Source: Actinomadura sp. K4S16 (lineage in GTDB: Bacteria > Actinomycetota > Actinomycetes > Streptosporangiales > Streptosporangiaceae). Taken from it: a stretch of 64,000 nt of DNA. Numbering within the stretch: the first letter of the stretch is position 1; the number at the start of each line of letters is the position of its first letter. Made by a program: the position numbers and the translations under genes. The notes beneath the pieces are model-generated. The model ran no database searches, was not told the DNA's origin, and saw nothing but the letters and a program-made list of their open reading frames with translations. Below, piece after piece: positions 9,253 through 18,291 of this stretch. The DNA is taken from NCBI RefSeq assembly GCF_008327685.1, contig NZ_BDDE01000017.1:62001-126000 (forward strand). Direction: 5' to 3'.

Positions 9253-10260
9253 TCACAGCGTCGCGGGCAGGTTCAGCCATGGTTTGTCGGTGGCGTCGAA
9301 TCCGGTGAGCTCGGCGATCTTCCCGTCGACGATGTGCAGGACCGCGATATTGAACAGACGGTATTCGGGGTCGTCGGGGGTGCGGAGGTACAGCACGGCG
9401 GCGGGCATGCGGTTGACCGTCGTGGCGATGCAGCGCCAGTCGTCGTGGCCGGGCTGGAAGAGCCCACCGGCGACCCAGCCGTCCACCGCGTCCTTGGCGG
9501 TGACGTCCACGGTGCCCGACCCGGGCAGCATCATGAAGCGCAGGTCGTCGCGCAGCAGGGCCATCAGCCCGTCGAGGTCGTTGCGCTCATGGGCGTCGAT
9601 GTACGACTTCACCACGCCGCGCTCGTCGTCCGACAGCTCGTGCGTGGCAGAGCTCCGCCAGTCGAGGCGGCGGTCGGGCAGCTGCTCGCGCATCGTCACG
9701 CGCGCCCGCTGCAGTGCGCTGGTCACCGACGCGACGGTCAGTTCGAGGGCGTCCGCGGCCTTCGACGCCGGCCAGCCGAGGACGTCCCGCAGGATGAACA
9801 CCGCCCGCTGCCTCGGCGGCAGGTGCTGGACGGCGACGATGAACGCCAGCTCGATCGTCTCCCGCGCCACCACCGATTCCTGCGGGTCCTCCGGAAGCAT
9901 CCGGTCCGGGTATGGCTGCAGGTAGCGCATTTCCGAGCCCGCGTCCGGCAGCTCGGCGGGCACGGGTGTGCGGTCGTTGCGCTTCTCCAGGAAGTCGAGG
10001 CAGGCGTTCGTCGCGATCCGGTACAGCCAGGTCCGCAGCGCGGCGTTGCCCTTGAACGACTCTCGCTTGCTCCACGACCGCAGGAACGTCTCCTGCGTCA
10101 TGTCCTGAGCGTCCTCGTAGTTCGCGAGCATCCGGTAGCAGTGCACCTGCAGCTCCCGCCGGTAGCGCTCCGTGATGAGCGCGAACTGAGCTGTGTCGTT
10201 CGAGCGGGCCGCCGCGATGAACGCGGCCGTGTCGGCGTCCAGCAGGCCGGCGTCGGTCAT
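9253..10260 (-). CDS. ECF sigma factor with SnoaL-like C-terminal domain
   Basis: 335 residues from ATG 10260 (GGAAGGA 9 bases upstream; a TTG 9 bases further up is less likely). Sigma region 2 (HCYRMLANYEDAQDMTQETFLRSW) and region 4 (LPPRQRAVFILRDVLGW...SVTSALQRARVTMRE) are clear. The last 120 residues form a SnoaL/NTF2-like domain (ERNDLDGLMALLRDDLRFMMLPG), as in the SigG/SigX5-type groups where this extension modulates activity. No anti-sigma gene is adjacent. Downstream lies a decayed FAD oxidoreductase. Confidence 0.92.
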   Translation of the reverse strand: MTDAGLLDADTAAFIAAARSNDTAQFALITERYRRELQVHCYRMLANYEDAQDMTQETFLRSWSKRESFKGNAALRTWLYRIATNACLDFLEKRNDRTPVPAELPDAGSEMRYLQPYPDRMLPEDPQESVVARETIELAFIVAVQHLPPRQRAVFILRDVLGWPASKAADALELTVASVTSALQRARVTMREQLPDRRLDWRSSATHELSDDERGVVKSYIDAHERNDLDGLMALLRDDLRFMMLPGSGTVDVTAKDAVDGWVAGGLFQPGHDDWRCIATTVNRMPAAVLYLRTPDDPEYRLFNIAVLHIVDGKIAELTGFDATDKPWLNLPATL

Positions 10261-10494
10261 GGTCGTCAATCCTTCCGCGGGTGGCGAGGGGCCACCAGAA
10301 CTGACGGCGTGGCGAAGGATTTCTGATCGGTGAAGCCGCTGACACCGACCCGTTCGTCAGACCGGACGGGTCGGGGCGATCCAGTGGACGTGTTCGCGTC
10401 GAGCAACCGTGTCCCGCGGGTCCGGGTCCAAGCCGCGCAATGCCAAGGTTCGACAGCACGTTGGGCCCGCAGGCCGCCCTCCCAGGTACCCGGC

Positions 10495-11212
10495 TCAGCC
10501 GGGCAGGTCGGCCAGGACGGCTTCGGCGGCACGGCGGCCGGACACCAGGGCTCCTTGGATGGAGCCGGTGTCGCGGTGGTCGCCGCATACGTAGCGTCCC
10601 CTGCGTATCCGCACCGGACGGCGCAGCCGCAGTGGCGGGAGCATCGCCGGAAGAGCGGCTTTGATCGGATAAGTGGCGATCAGCTGCCACCCGGCGGTGT
10701 CACCGTAGATCTCCTCCAGCCGGCCGCGCACGCGCGACTCGTCGGCGTCGATCCCGAGCACGGATGTCGAGATGAGTGCGCGGCCGTCGGCGGAGTACTC
10801 GGGCGCCGCGTCGGTGAGAACGAGGGTGTCGGTGATGATCCCCTCGGCGTCCAGGATTTGCAGGGGCTCCTCCAGCGGGGACTTCGGCGCCGCGTGGTAG
10901 AAGGTGGTGACGTCCCGCATGACGGGCGCGTCGATCTCGGGGACGAGGGCGGCGGCCTGGGCGGGGTCGGTCGCCACGATGACGGCATCCGCCTCGAATG
11001 CCTCTCCCTCGGAGCTCTGCACCCCTCGCCTGTGACCGCTCGCACGGCGGTCTCCAGTGACACTGCTCCGTCCGGCAACCGGGCCGCGAGTTGCTCCGCC
11101 ATCCGTCCCATCCCGAGGGCCGGGGCGCCGATCGTGCCGCGTGCGAACGACCGCCAGATCAGGTGGAAGAAGCGGTTCGAGGTCTCCAGCTCCCGTTTGC
11201 AGGGCTTCGCCT
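10495..11212 (-). pseudogene. FAD-dependent oxidoreductase, 5'-truncated and frameshifted
   Basis: The C-terminal two thirds of a phytoene-desaturase-like FAD oxidoreductase. From about 11212 one frame reads LETSNRFFHLIWRSFARGT and MGRMAEQLAARLPDGAV; after a one-base loss in a G run near 11034 the adjacent frame continues AFEADAVIVATDPAQAAALV and ends YVCGDHRDTGSIQGALVSGR before the stop at 10495. The N-terminal GxGxxG FAD-binding half is missing and a stop (TAG) closes the first frame upstream. Intact relatives are about 410-430 residues. A non-functional remnant is the simplest reading. Confidence 0.8.
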
Positions 11213-11307
11213 AGGTCTGCAAGGGCTGGTGCGGCCCAGACGACGCCCGGGGGACGGCCCTCCATCGACTTCGCCTGATGGCGGCCGTGACGGAAACGTT
11301 CGCGGCC

Positions 11308-12669
11308 TCATGCGGTGCCACGGATCTGGGCGGCGTAGGCGTCGATCTTGCGCTTCAGGTTGGCTCGTTCCGCGGCGTCATCGGCTTCCTGGCGGCGGAC
11401 GGCGGCCAGTTCGCGGTCGTGTTCCGCCTCGTTGACCAGGGCCATCAGGGCGGCGCTGTGCTCTTTCTCCTTGGCCGCGGCCACTTCGATGCGGTCGAGT
11501 TCGGCTGCCGTCTGCGCATCCACCCAGCGGCGGTGCACGACTTCGTTGGCCGTCAGGCGGGCCTCGTGCAGGCGGTCGTACTTGCCGGTACCGCCCAGCA
11601 GTTTGGTCAGGACGGGGGCGCACTCGACGATGATGAGCAGGAGGCGCAGGAGCCAGAGGGCGGCGCCGGCGTTGGTGTCCCGGGATGCCAGGTGGTGCAG
11701 GGCTTTGATCTCCTCCAGGACGCCGATGCCCTTCGCCGCGCTCTTGCGTTCCGCCACCTGCTCCGCGATCCGCTTGTTCACGTTGGCGGCGTAGCCGGCC
11801 GTGCCGGTGCCCAGGTCCGTGGTCAAGGCGGTGATCTTGGCGTTGACGGCGGCGAGTTGCCGGTGCAGGCCGTCGATGCCGGACGTCTTCTTGTAGGTGG
11901 CGAACGTCGCGCGGTTGGCCTTGCAGTTGACCCCGTTGCCGTAGCGCCGGGTGCCGCCGGTGCCGTCGCACTCCTCGCGGGCACGCTTCTCCAGAGCGTC
12001 CAGTTTCCGCTCGATTGGCCTGATCTGGTCGGTCAGTTGGGTGCGCTCTCGCTGCTTGGCGTCCAGGTCCGCTTGAACGCCTGCGGGAAAGCCCGCGACG
12101 CTCAGGGTGCTGCCCGCGCAGTCGGAGGACGTACTCGGCAGGCCGGTGGTGGGGTTGCACCGGCGCAGCCTGCTCTCGTACTCCAGGGCCTGCACCTGGC
12201 GGATCTGCAGGGCCTCCTGGCGGATCTCCTCATGGAACAGGCGCAGTACCAAGGGCTCGGCGATCACCACGGCTATCAGGACGGCCATCAGAATCCGCGG
12301 GACGAACAGCACGAGTTTGCGGGCGCCGCTCACCACGCCCTGCGCCGAGGAGATGAGCCAGGCGTCCAGGGCGAAGATCAGGGCGCCCCAGAACAGCGCC
12401 ACCGCGAACACCGCGGGGTGGCCGAAGACGCGGTACAGGAAGAAGCTCATGGATACCGCGGCCATGCAGCCGGTGAACAGGGTGATCACGCCCTGCCAGG
12501 CCAGCCGCGGGCGCTCCTCGGGGGACCAGCACAGCCGCTCGTCGATGACCCCGATCAGGTCACGGACCAGGCGGAGCGGGCCGGTGCTCGGAGGGACGGG
12601 GCGGAACGCCTCAGGGGTGATCGCGGTGAACGGGCCCACGTCGCGGGAAGGGTCAGTAGTCGTCGTCAT
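11308..12669 (-). CDS. DUF4407 membrane protein (cassette gene 4)
   Basis: 453 residues from ATG 12669, which overlaps the stop of the SPFH-like gene by 17 bases, implying coupled translation. There are three closely spaced membrane segments at roughly 55-140 (ITLFTGCMAAVSMSFFLY; FAVALFWGALIFALDAWL; RILMAVLIAVVIAEPLVL), a long charged coiled-coil/extracytoplasmic loop with cysteines (RCNPTTG, SDCAG, EECDGTGG), a fourth segment near 340, and a charged helical tail. This is the DUF4407 architecture; function unknown. As the only integral membrane protein of the cassette it is the likely membrane anchor or effector. Confidence 0.88.
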   Translation of the reverse strand: MTTTTDPSRDVGPFTAITPEAFRPVPPSTGPLRLVRDLIGVIDERLCWSPEERPRLAWQGVITLFTGCMAAVSMSFFLYRVFGHPAVFAVALFWGALIFALDAWLISSAQGVVSGARKLVLFVPRILMAVLIAVVIAEPLVLRLFHEEIRQEALQIRQVQALEYESRLRRCNPTTGLPSTSSDCAGSTLSVAGFPAGVQADLDAKQRERTQLTDQIRPIERKLDALEKRAREECDGTGGTRRYGNGVNCKANRATFATYKKTSGIDGLHRQLAAVNAKITALTTDLGTGTAGYAANVNKRIAEQVAERKSAAKGIGVLEEIKALHHLASRDTNAGAALWLLRLLLIIVECAPVLTKLLGGTGKYDRLHEARLTANEVVHRRWVDAQTAAELDRIEVAAAKEKEHSAALMALVNEAEHDRELAAVRRQEADDAAERANLKRKIDAYAAQIRGTA

Positions 12670-13993
12670 CTTCGGTGAGGTCCTCGATGCTCTGGTCGTC
12701 GGCGGCGTCACGGCTCGGTTCGACGATTTCGGGGCGCTGGCCGGAATCCACGGCGGGCTTGCCCGAGTCGGCCTGCAGGCCCTTGATCAGGCCCTCCACA
12801 TCGACATTGATCTGGTCCAGGTAGCCGTGTTTGGCGATCTCCCGCAGCAGGTTCAGCCGGAGGTCCAGCGCGTGCAGCCGGTCCTGGTGCTCGCGCTCGT
12901 CGCGATCCCGGCGGTCCTGCCGGTCCCAGGTCTCGCGGCGGATCATGTCCTTGCGCCCGGCCTCGATCTCGGCCAGCTTCTCCTCCCGGTCCCACACCTC
13001 GCGGCGCAGCTTGTCCTCGTGCTCCTGCTCAGCGACGGCGCGGTAGTCGGCGCGCCGCTCCAGGCGCAGCCGCTCCTCGCGGTCCAGCAGCGCCTGGGCG
13101 TCGCCGCGCTGCTCCAACCGGAGCTTCTCGCGGTGCTCCTCCTCCCGGCGGTCCTGCTCACCGACCGTCACCGCGACATCTTCGTGGCCGATGGCGCCGT
13201 ACTGGTTGGCGAGGATCGTCGCGCGCACCGGGTCGTTGCCGATGGCGTCGTAGTCGTGGTCGAGCTGGGTGCGCGCGAACTCGGCCCGCTCCTCGCGGTT
13301 GCGGAGCTCGGCCTCCCGCTCCCTCTCTTGCATCTCGACCCTGAACTCGCGCGTCCGGCGTTCCGCGTCACGCTCCATCTCCGCCTTCTGGTCCGCGACG
13401 CGCTGCTCGCCGGCGTCCTCGCCGAGGGTGCCCTCCACCTTGCTGATCGGCGGCGGCGTCTGGACGTCCACCGCGGCGAGCGCGATCCGCATGCCCGGCA
13501 CCGTCGGCTGGATGAAGTGGGCGTACGCCTTGATCTGCGCGGTCACGTCCAGTTTGAACTCCTTCCACTCCGCGAGGCCGCGCCGCAGGCCCACCTCGAA
13601 GATCTCGTTGTGCTCGCGCAGGTACTGCTCCAGCGGTGCGGTGACGTCGCGCAGCCCTGACTTCACGACCCGGGAGGCGTCCACCACCGTGCAGTCGAAC
13701 ATGACGTCCACCTGGAACGTCTGCGCGTCCTGCGACGCGACCGGCAGCCGCACCGCGACGCTCACGCCCATCGCCATGTCGACGACGCTGACGCTGGTCG
13801 CCTCGATCGCGTCGGGGTGGTCGGGCCGGGGATGCCGCAGCACCGTGAAGCGGTCGCCGATCTGGAACACGTACGCCTGGTGCGGCCGTGCGGGCGGCAG
13901 TTCCGCGGCCACCCGCTGCTTGCGCTTGAAGCCGGCGCGGCCGTGCTTGCGGGCCTCGGCGAGGGGGCACTGCTCGGTGATCGGATAGGGCAT
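12653..13993 (-). CDS. SPFH/band-7-like protein with long coiled coil (cassette gene 3)
   Basis: 446 residues from ATG 13993, two bases after the stop of the preceding gene. Residues about 40-185 (QIGDRFTVLRHPRPDHPDAI, VDVMFDCTVVDASRVV, PGMRIALAAVDVQTPPP) look like an SPFH/band-7 domain in order and length. Residues about 190-400 are a highly charged coiled coil full of EREREAE/REERLRLE/WDREEK patterns. No transmembrane helix is visible, unlike stomatins, so it may bind the adjacent DUF4407 protein at the membrane. The SPFH assignment is inferred from pattern, not from a search. Confidence 0.75.
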   Translation of the reverse strand: MPYPITEQCPLAEARKHGRAGFKRKQRVAAELPPARPHQAYVFQIGDRFTVLRHPRPDHPDAIEATSVSVVDMAMGVSVAVRLPVASQDAQTFQVDVMFDCTVVDASRVVKSGLRDVTAPLEQYLREHNEIFEVGLRRGLAEWKEFKLDVTAQIKAYAHFIQPTVPGMRIALAAVDVQTPPPISKVEGTLGEDAGEQRVADQKAEMERDAERRTREFRVEMQEREREAELRNREERAEFARTQLDHDYDAIGNDPVRATILANQYGAIGHEDVAVTVGEQDRREEEHREKLRLEQRGDAQALLDREERLRLERRADYRAVAEQEHEDKLRREVWDREEKLAEIEAGRKDMIRRETWDRQDRRDRDEREHQDRLHALDLRLNLLREIAKHGYLDQINVDVEGLIKGLQADSGKPAVDSGQRPEIVEPSRDAADDQSIEDLTEDDDDY

Positions 13994-13995
13994 CG

Positions 13996-16071
13996 TCACT
14001 CGCTCTCGGGGGACGGGCTCGCCGCGTCCAGCGCGGCCAGCAGGATCTTGGTCAGGGGGGACGGGCGGTCGCGGTGCGCCGGGTTCCGGGCCATCACATT
14101 CGGCAGGTCGCGGCGGAGCGCCGCCTGCTCGGCGGGGCCGAGCGCGCGGCGCAGCTCCTCGCCGAGCGCGGTGGCCTCCCGCTCGGCGTGCTCGCTGAGC
14201 CGCTCGATACCGCGCAGCGCCTGTGCCAGCGCCCGCAGTGCGCCCAGGCGGGCCGGGCCGTAGCGCAGCGCGTCGGCCCAGATCCGGCAGATCAGCGGGC
14301 GCCGGTCGGGGCGGGCCAGCAGCAGAACGACGATGGCGGGCTTCCCGCCATCGGGCAGCTTGGTCGACAGCACCGCCAGCACGGCCTTCATCGCCAGCCG
14401 GTACCGCGGCGCGTCCCGGCCGGTCGGGCGCAGCAGGTCCAGCCGCTTGCGCAGCAGCGCCAGGACGTGGTGCGACCTGCCCTCGGCTTCCACCAGCGTG
14501 GCGAACAGCTGCCCCATGCTCTGCGCGACGGCGGGACTGATCGACGTGCACTGGGTGACCAGCTGCCACATGCGGCGGGCCGCCTCCTCGGGGTAGCGGA
14601 CGCCGAGGAGGCCGGTGAAGGCGACGGCGCCCGTCCACCGCTGCTGGGACGTGCCGTGGTTGACCCAGTCGTTCGCGGTGTCGAGGGCGGTCTTGGACAG
14701 CGCCTCATCGGTGCACATCACCGACAGCACCCACACTGCCGCCTGCTGGCCCCGCCAGCCGTCCCGGCCCTGCGACCAGGGCAGCAGGTAGTCGGGCTCG
14801 ACCTCGTCGTAGGCCTCGCGGGCAAGCAGCGCCAGCCCGACCGACAGGTTGAACCGGACGGTGTCGTCCAGCAGGTACTCGTGCACCCACTCGTGGACGA
14901 CGTACCAGAACCGCTCGTCGTACTCGCCCCAGAGTTCGCGCAGTACATGCGACCGGTAGGCGGGGTCCTTGAACCGGAGCCGGCTGCTGGCGGCGCCGTG
15001 GCGCACGATCCGGTCGCAGGTCATCAGCCCGTCGCCGTTCAGGACGGCGCCGCGCCGCCGCGGCAGGTCCTCGCGTTCCTTGTCGTCGTCGGCCGACGGC
15101 GGGATGTGCTTGTCGAGGATGCTTTCGAACTTCATCAGGCACATGCCGTGGTCGCGGTGCCGGAGGCCCCCGGTCAGCGCCAGGACGGTGACCGAGCAGA
15201 TCTCGGCCCGGGACGGCGTGCTCGCGAACCAATCCCGGACCGTCGCGGCGGCGGCGAGCCCGAAGGTGTGCTGGACGGCCTCCTTCGGGTTTGTACCGGA
15301 CGCGACCAGCTCGGCGGTCCGGATGACGCTGCCCATGGCGGGCTCGTCCGGCAGTTCGTCCCGGACGACCTCGGCGGTCGCGGCGTCAAGGCCGTGCGCG
15401 GTGAGGATCTCGGCGATGTCGGGGGGCTCCCAGCGCAGCCGCCGCACGCCTCCGGCGCCGGACATGTCCCCGGCCTCCTCTGCCGACACCGCGAGCAGCC
15501 ATGCCCCGCAGTCGGCGAGCCTGGTGCGGACCCGCCGCCAGGCGTCGGTCGCCATCCGCCGGTCGGCGCCTTCCCGGACGGCCTCGGCGAAGTAGGCGCA
15601 GCCTTCCTGGTAGCCGCGGCGGGCCAGCTCGTCCAAGATGAGCCCGGGCGTCAGCACGAAGATCTTCTGAGGGTCGAGACAGGCGAGCACGGCGGTGCCG
15701 CCGTGCTCGCGCCCGCTGCCGGGCCGCCCAAAAATCACCAGCACTCGCGCATCGGAGAGCAGTCGCACCGCCTCGCCGTGCACGGGTGACCGGACCGGGC
15801 TGGTCCGGAGCGTGTGGATCTCCGCTTTGCTCAGCTCACCGGTGACGGCCTTGGACGTCGTCCCGCCCGGGGCGCCGTGCATCCCGAGGTAGACGTTCCC
15901 GTGGTTCTCGACCTTGGTGTGGAACTCCTGGTTCGCCTCCTGCGTGAACTGGTGGGTGGCTCGGGTGCCGCCGCCCCTGGGCTCGTCCTTCGCACCGTCG
16001 CCGGCGGGCTGCTCGCCCGTCTCGGTAGCCGATTCGCTGTCGGGTTCCTGCTGGGTGTTCGCTTCGTTCAC
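13996..16071 (-). CDS. Large protein with degenerate P-loop (cassette gene 2)
   Basis: 691 residues from GTG 16071. Residues 1-40 are acidic and disordered; at 54-66 is a short Gly-rich stretch (VENHGNVYLGMHG). A P-loop-like VIFGRPGSGREHGG is at about 112-125, but the invariant Lys-Ser/Thr is replaced by Arg-Glu, so nucleotide hydrolysis is doubtful. The rest is helical, with a C-terminal repeat-like region (LLLARPDRRPLICRIWADAL..., LGALRALAQALRG). It resembles a STAND/NTPase-type scaffold that has lost catalysis. It follows the SARP gene by 37 bp in one operon. No confident family name. Confidence 0.8.
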   Translation of the reverse strand: MNEANTQQEPDSESATETGEQPAGDGAKDEPRGGGTRATHQFTQEANQEFHTKVENHGNVYLGMHGAPGGTTSKAVTGELSKAEIHTLRTSPVRSPVHGEAVRLLSDARVLVIFGRPGSGREHGGTAVLACLDPQKIFVLTPGLILDELARRGYQEGCAYFAEAVREGADRRMATDAWRRVRTRLADCGAWLLAVSAEEAGDMSGAGGVRRLRWEPPDIAEILTAHGLDAATAEVVRDELPDEPAMGSVIRTAELVASGTNPKEAVQHTFGLAAAATVRDWFASTPSRAEICSVTVLALTGGLRHRDHGMCLMKFESILDKHIPPSADDDKEREDLPRRRGAVLNGDGLMTCDRIVRHGAASSRLRFKDPAYRSHVLRELWGEYDERFWYVVHEWVHEYLLDDTVRFNLSVGLALLAREAYDEVEPDYLLPWSQGRDGWRGQQAAVWVLSVMCTDEALSKTALDTANDWVNHGTSQQRWTGAVAFTGLLGVRYPEEAARRMWQLVTQCTSISPAVAQSMGQLFATLVEAEGRSHHVLALLRKRLDLLRPTGRDAPRYRLAMKAVLAVLSTKLPDGGKPAIVVLLLARPDRRPLICRIWADALRYGPARLGALRALAQALRGIERLSEHAEREATALGEELRRALGPAEQAALRRDLPNVMARNPAHRDRPSPLTKILLAALDAASPSPESE

Positions 16072-16108
16072 GGGTCGACCAACCGCCGTGGGTGAGAGTG
16101 GTCCCGGG

Positions 16109-17026
16109 TCACGGCCCGGTGGGGAAGTTGTTGACCACGCCGAACTGGGCCGTGCCGCCCTCGGCGATCTTGATCCGGTGGTACTCGTGGTGGTGGTTCG
16201 CGGCCTTCCCGGGGGCGGCGGCGGGGGCCGGGTCGGGAGCCGGGGCCTCGGTGCCGGGGCCGACGCCGCCATCCCGGATGCGGTCGCGGGCGGCGGTCAG
16301 CCGCGGATCGATGGGGAGGCCCTCGCGGGTGAGGCGGTCGAGCATCGCGTCGTGGACGGACAGGGCCTCCTTCGAGCGGCCCAGCTTCGCCAGCGCGTAC
16401 ATCAGGTAGCCGGCCATCACCTGGTCGTAGGGGTCTTCGGCGAGGGCCTCGCGCAGCAGCGGGACGCGGGCCTCCTCGCGGCCGGCCTGCAGCGACCACA
16501 ACTCCAGGAGGCGGCGAGCCTCGGCGCGCTCCGCCAGGAGGCGCTGCCGGAACGCCTCTGCCCGGGTGCCCGCCAGGCCGGGCAGAGGGGTGCCCGCGAC
16601 GTGGTCCAAGGCGCCGGCCATCTGGTCGGCGGCGGCGGCCGGGGCCTCCCCGGCGATCCGCCGGGCGTGCTCTGCGTGGTCGCGGAAGAGCTGGAAGTCG
16701 GCCACACGCGGCAGCTTCAGCCAGTAGCCGCGGTTCACCGTCTCCAGCACGTCCGAGTCGAACCCGGCCGCTTCCAGCACCTTTCGGACGTCCCGGACCT
16801 TGCGCTGCAGGTCCTCGTCGGCGCCGAGCGGCTCCTCCTTCCCGTCCCACACGTAGGAGACCAGGGCGCCCCGGGCGATCCAACCCTCGGAGATCACCAG
16901 ATGCGCCAGCACCGCCTGGTGGGTGGGGCCGCCGAGCGGCAGCGCGCGACCCTTGTCGCGCACCTCGATGGAATCGAACGTCCGGATTGCGGCGCCGGTC
17001 CTGGGCGCCGGTAGATCGTTCGGCAT
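16109..17026 (-). CDS. SARP-type regulator with BTAD domain (cassette gene 1)
   Basis: 305 residues from ATG 17026 with AGGGGGAG just upstream. An OmpR-like winged helix occupies about 12-105 (LPLGGPTHQAVLAHLVISEG, LQRKVRDVRKVLEAAG, VNRGYWLKLP) and a bacterial transcriptional activator domain about 110-245 (EARVPLLREALAEDPYDQVM). Unlike classic SARPs it ends with a Pro/Ala linker and a short tail containing RIKIAEGGTAQFGVVNNFP. The tail is reminiscent of the Gly-rich stretch at residues 54-66 of the next protein. It heads the four-gene cassette and probably controls it. Confidence 0.88.
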   Translation of the reverse strand: MPNDLPAPRTGAAIRTFDSIEVRDKGRALPLGGPTHQAVLAHLVISEGWIARGALVSYVWDGKEEPLGADEDLQRKVRDVRKVLEAAGFDSDVLETVNRGYWLKLPRVADFQLFRDHAEHARRIAGEAPAAAADQMAGALDHVAGTPLPGLAGTRAEAFRQRLLAERAEARRLLELWSLQAGREEARVPLLREALAEDPYDQVMAGYLMYALAKLGRSKEALSVHDAMLDRLTREGLPIDPRLTAARDRIRDGGVGPGTEAPAPDPAPAAAPGKAANHHHEYHRIKIAEGGTAQFGVVNNFPTGP

Positions 17027-17166
17027 ATTCTCCCCCTTCATCGGTCCTTATGGAACGCGAAATTGCCGGTGGTATTGCCGGTCGCGCGCCCCGCTGCTTT
17101 CCCGGCATCGAAACGGATGATCACCTTGTCGGCGGGCATCGGGCCCGCCGGGCGAGGAGCAGATCC

Positions 17167-17361
17167 ATGGATGTCTCTGACAGCGGAAAGCGGTCGGCCT
17201 TCCGCAAGAGCTCTTACAGCGGCTCGCACAATGACGCGTGCGTGGAGGTCGCCGGCGACGGCGCCGGGCTGCTGGTGCGCGACTCCAAGGACCCGGAGGG
17301 CGGCACGCTGGCGCTGGACCCGGTCGCGGCACGGCGGCTCCTGGCCATGCTGCGCGGCTGA
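17167..17361 (+). CDS. DUF397 protein
   Basis: 64 residues, ATG 17167 with GAGGAG upstream. It has the DUF397 hallmarks FRKSSYSGSHNDACVEVA and VRDSKDPEGGTLALDP. DUF397 proteins are small partners of XRE/DUF5753 regulators in actinomycetes and behave like toxin-antitoxin style modulators of development in studied cases. It is convergent with the XRE gene at 17415-18233, its probable partner. Confidence 0.9.
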   Translation: MDVSDSGKRSAFRKSSYSGSHNDACVEVAGDGAGLLVRDSKDPEGGTLALDPVAARRLLAMLRG

Positions 17362-17414
17362 CCGTGCGGGGCCCGCCGGGCGCCGCCCCTGCAGGCGCCC
17401 GGCGGTCAGTCCGG

Positions 17415-18233
17415 TCACCGCGCCGCCAGCCGGGTGAGGAACACGATCGAGGCGTCCGGGTCGAGCGCCCCGGCCCGGGATCGGTCGAAGGCGTCCGCGT
17501 ACCGGTCAACCTCCGCGGCGGTCCATTCGAAATACTCCCGGTCGAATTCCTCCAGTTGCACGACCGAATTGATTCCTCCGGGCTCTTCCGGCAGCGCGAA
17601 GAGGTGGAAGGTGAAGCCAGCCTCGCGGAAAGGCGGTGCCGCGAACGGGCGGACCAGAATCGTCACGCGGGGCCGATGCGCCAGCTCTATCAGGTGCTGG
17701 TACTGGGCGCGCATCCCGGCGGCGCCGCCGACGGGGCGGCGGAGCGCGGCCTCGTCGATGACGGCTTCCACCTCCGGGCCGATGTCGCCGCTCAGGACGC
17801 GGGCGCGCTCCAGTCGGAGCCGGACGAGCCGTTCCATCCGCGGCCACGGCTGGTCGCGGCGGGTGCCCAACAGCCCCGCGGCGTAGCCGCGGGTCTGGAA
17901 GAGTCCGGGGATGAGGCCGGCGGTCTGGGTGCGGATCCGGACGGCGCTCTCCTCCAGGATCAGCATGGTCTCGTAGTCGTCGCCGATGTCGTCGGAGTAC
18001 GGAGCCCACCAGTCGCGGGTGCCGGCGAGCAGCGCCTCCTCGGGCTCCGCTCCGTACGCGGCGACCAGTTCCTTGTAGTCGGCCCGCCGGATGCCGGCCA
18101 ACCCCGCCTCCAGGCGTTCGAGCTTGTGCGGCTGCCATTGGAGCGCCGCGCTCGCAGCGCCGGCGTCGAGACCGGCCGCCGTACGCAGCCCCCGCAGATG
18201 CGTGCCGAGCCGGCGACGTTGCCAGATCCCCAT
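17415..18233 (-). CDS. XRE-family regulator with DUF5753
   Basis: 272 residues from ATG 18233; a GTG six bases upstream and a TTG further up are alternatives. The helix-turn-helix (HLRGLRTAAGLDAGAASAAL, KLERLEAGLAGIRRADY) fills about 8-65 and the DUF5753 domain the rest (AGLIPGLFQTRGYAAGLL, VTILVRPFAAPPFREAG, INSVVQLEEFDREYFE). This is the Scr1-type regulator family that pairs with DUF397 proteins. A sequence shared with the second XRE gene (18253-18271) lies just upstream and is its likely operator. Confidence 0.9.
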   Translation of the reverse strand: MGIWQRRRLGTHLRGLRTAAGLDAGAASAALQWQPHKLERLEAGLAGIRRADYKELVAAYGAEPEEALLAGTRDWWAPYSDDIGDDYETMLILEESAVRIRTQTAGLIPGLFQTRGYAAGLLGTRRDQPWPRMERLVRLRLERARVLSGDIGPEVEAVIDEAALRRPVGGAAGMRAQYQHLIELAHRPRVTILVRPFAAPPFREAGFTFHLFALPEEPGGINSVVQLEEFDREYFEWTAAEVDRYADAFDRSRAGALDPDASIVFLTRLAAR

Positions 18234-18252
18234 CCCCACCCCCGCGGTGATC

Positions 18253-18271
18253 GTTTGCAACCTGCAATTTG
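18253..18271 (-). promoter_or_regulatory. Candidate XRE operator, copy A
   Basis: On the minus strand CAAATTGCAGGTTGCAA lies 20 bp before ATG 18233 and just downstream of a CATAAT-like -10. Fourteen of 17 bases match copy B at 18647, ahead of the other XRE gene. Confidence 0.6.
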
Positions 18272-18291
18272 CTGATTATGCATCAGCGCGG

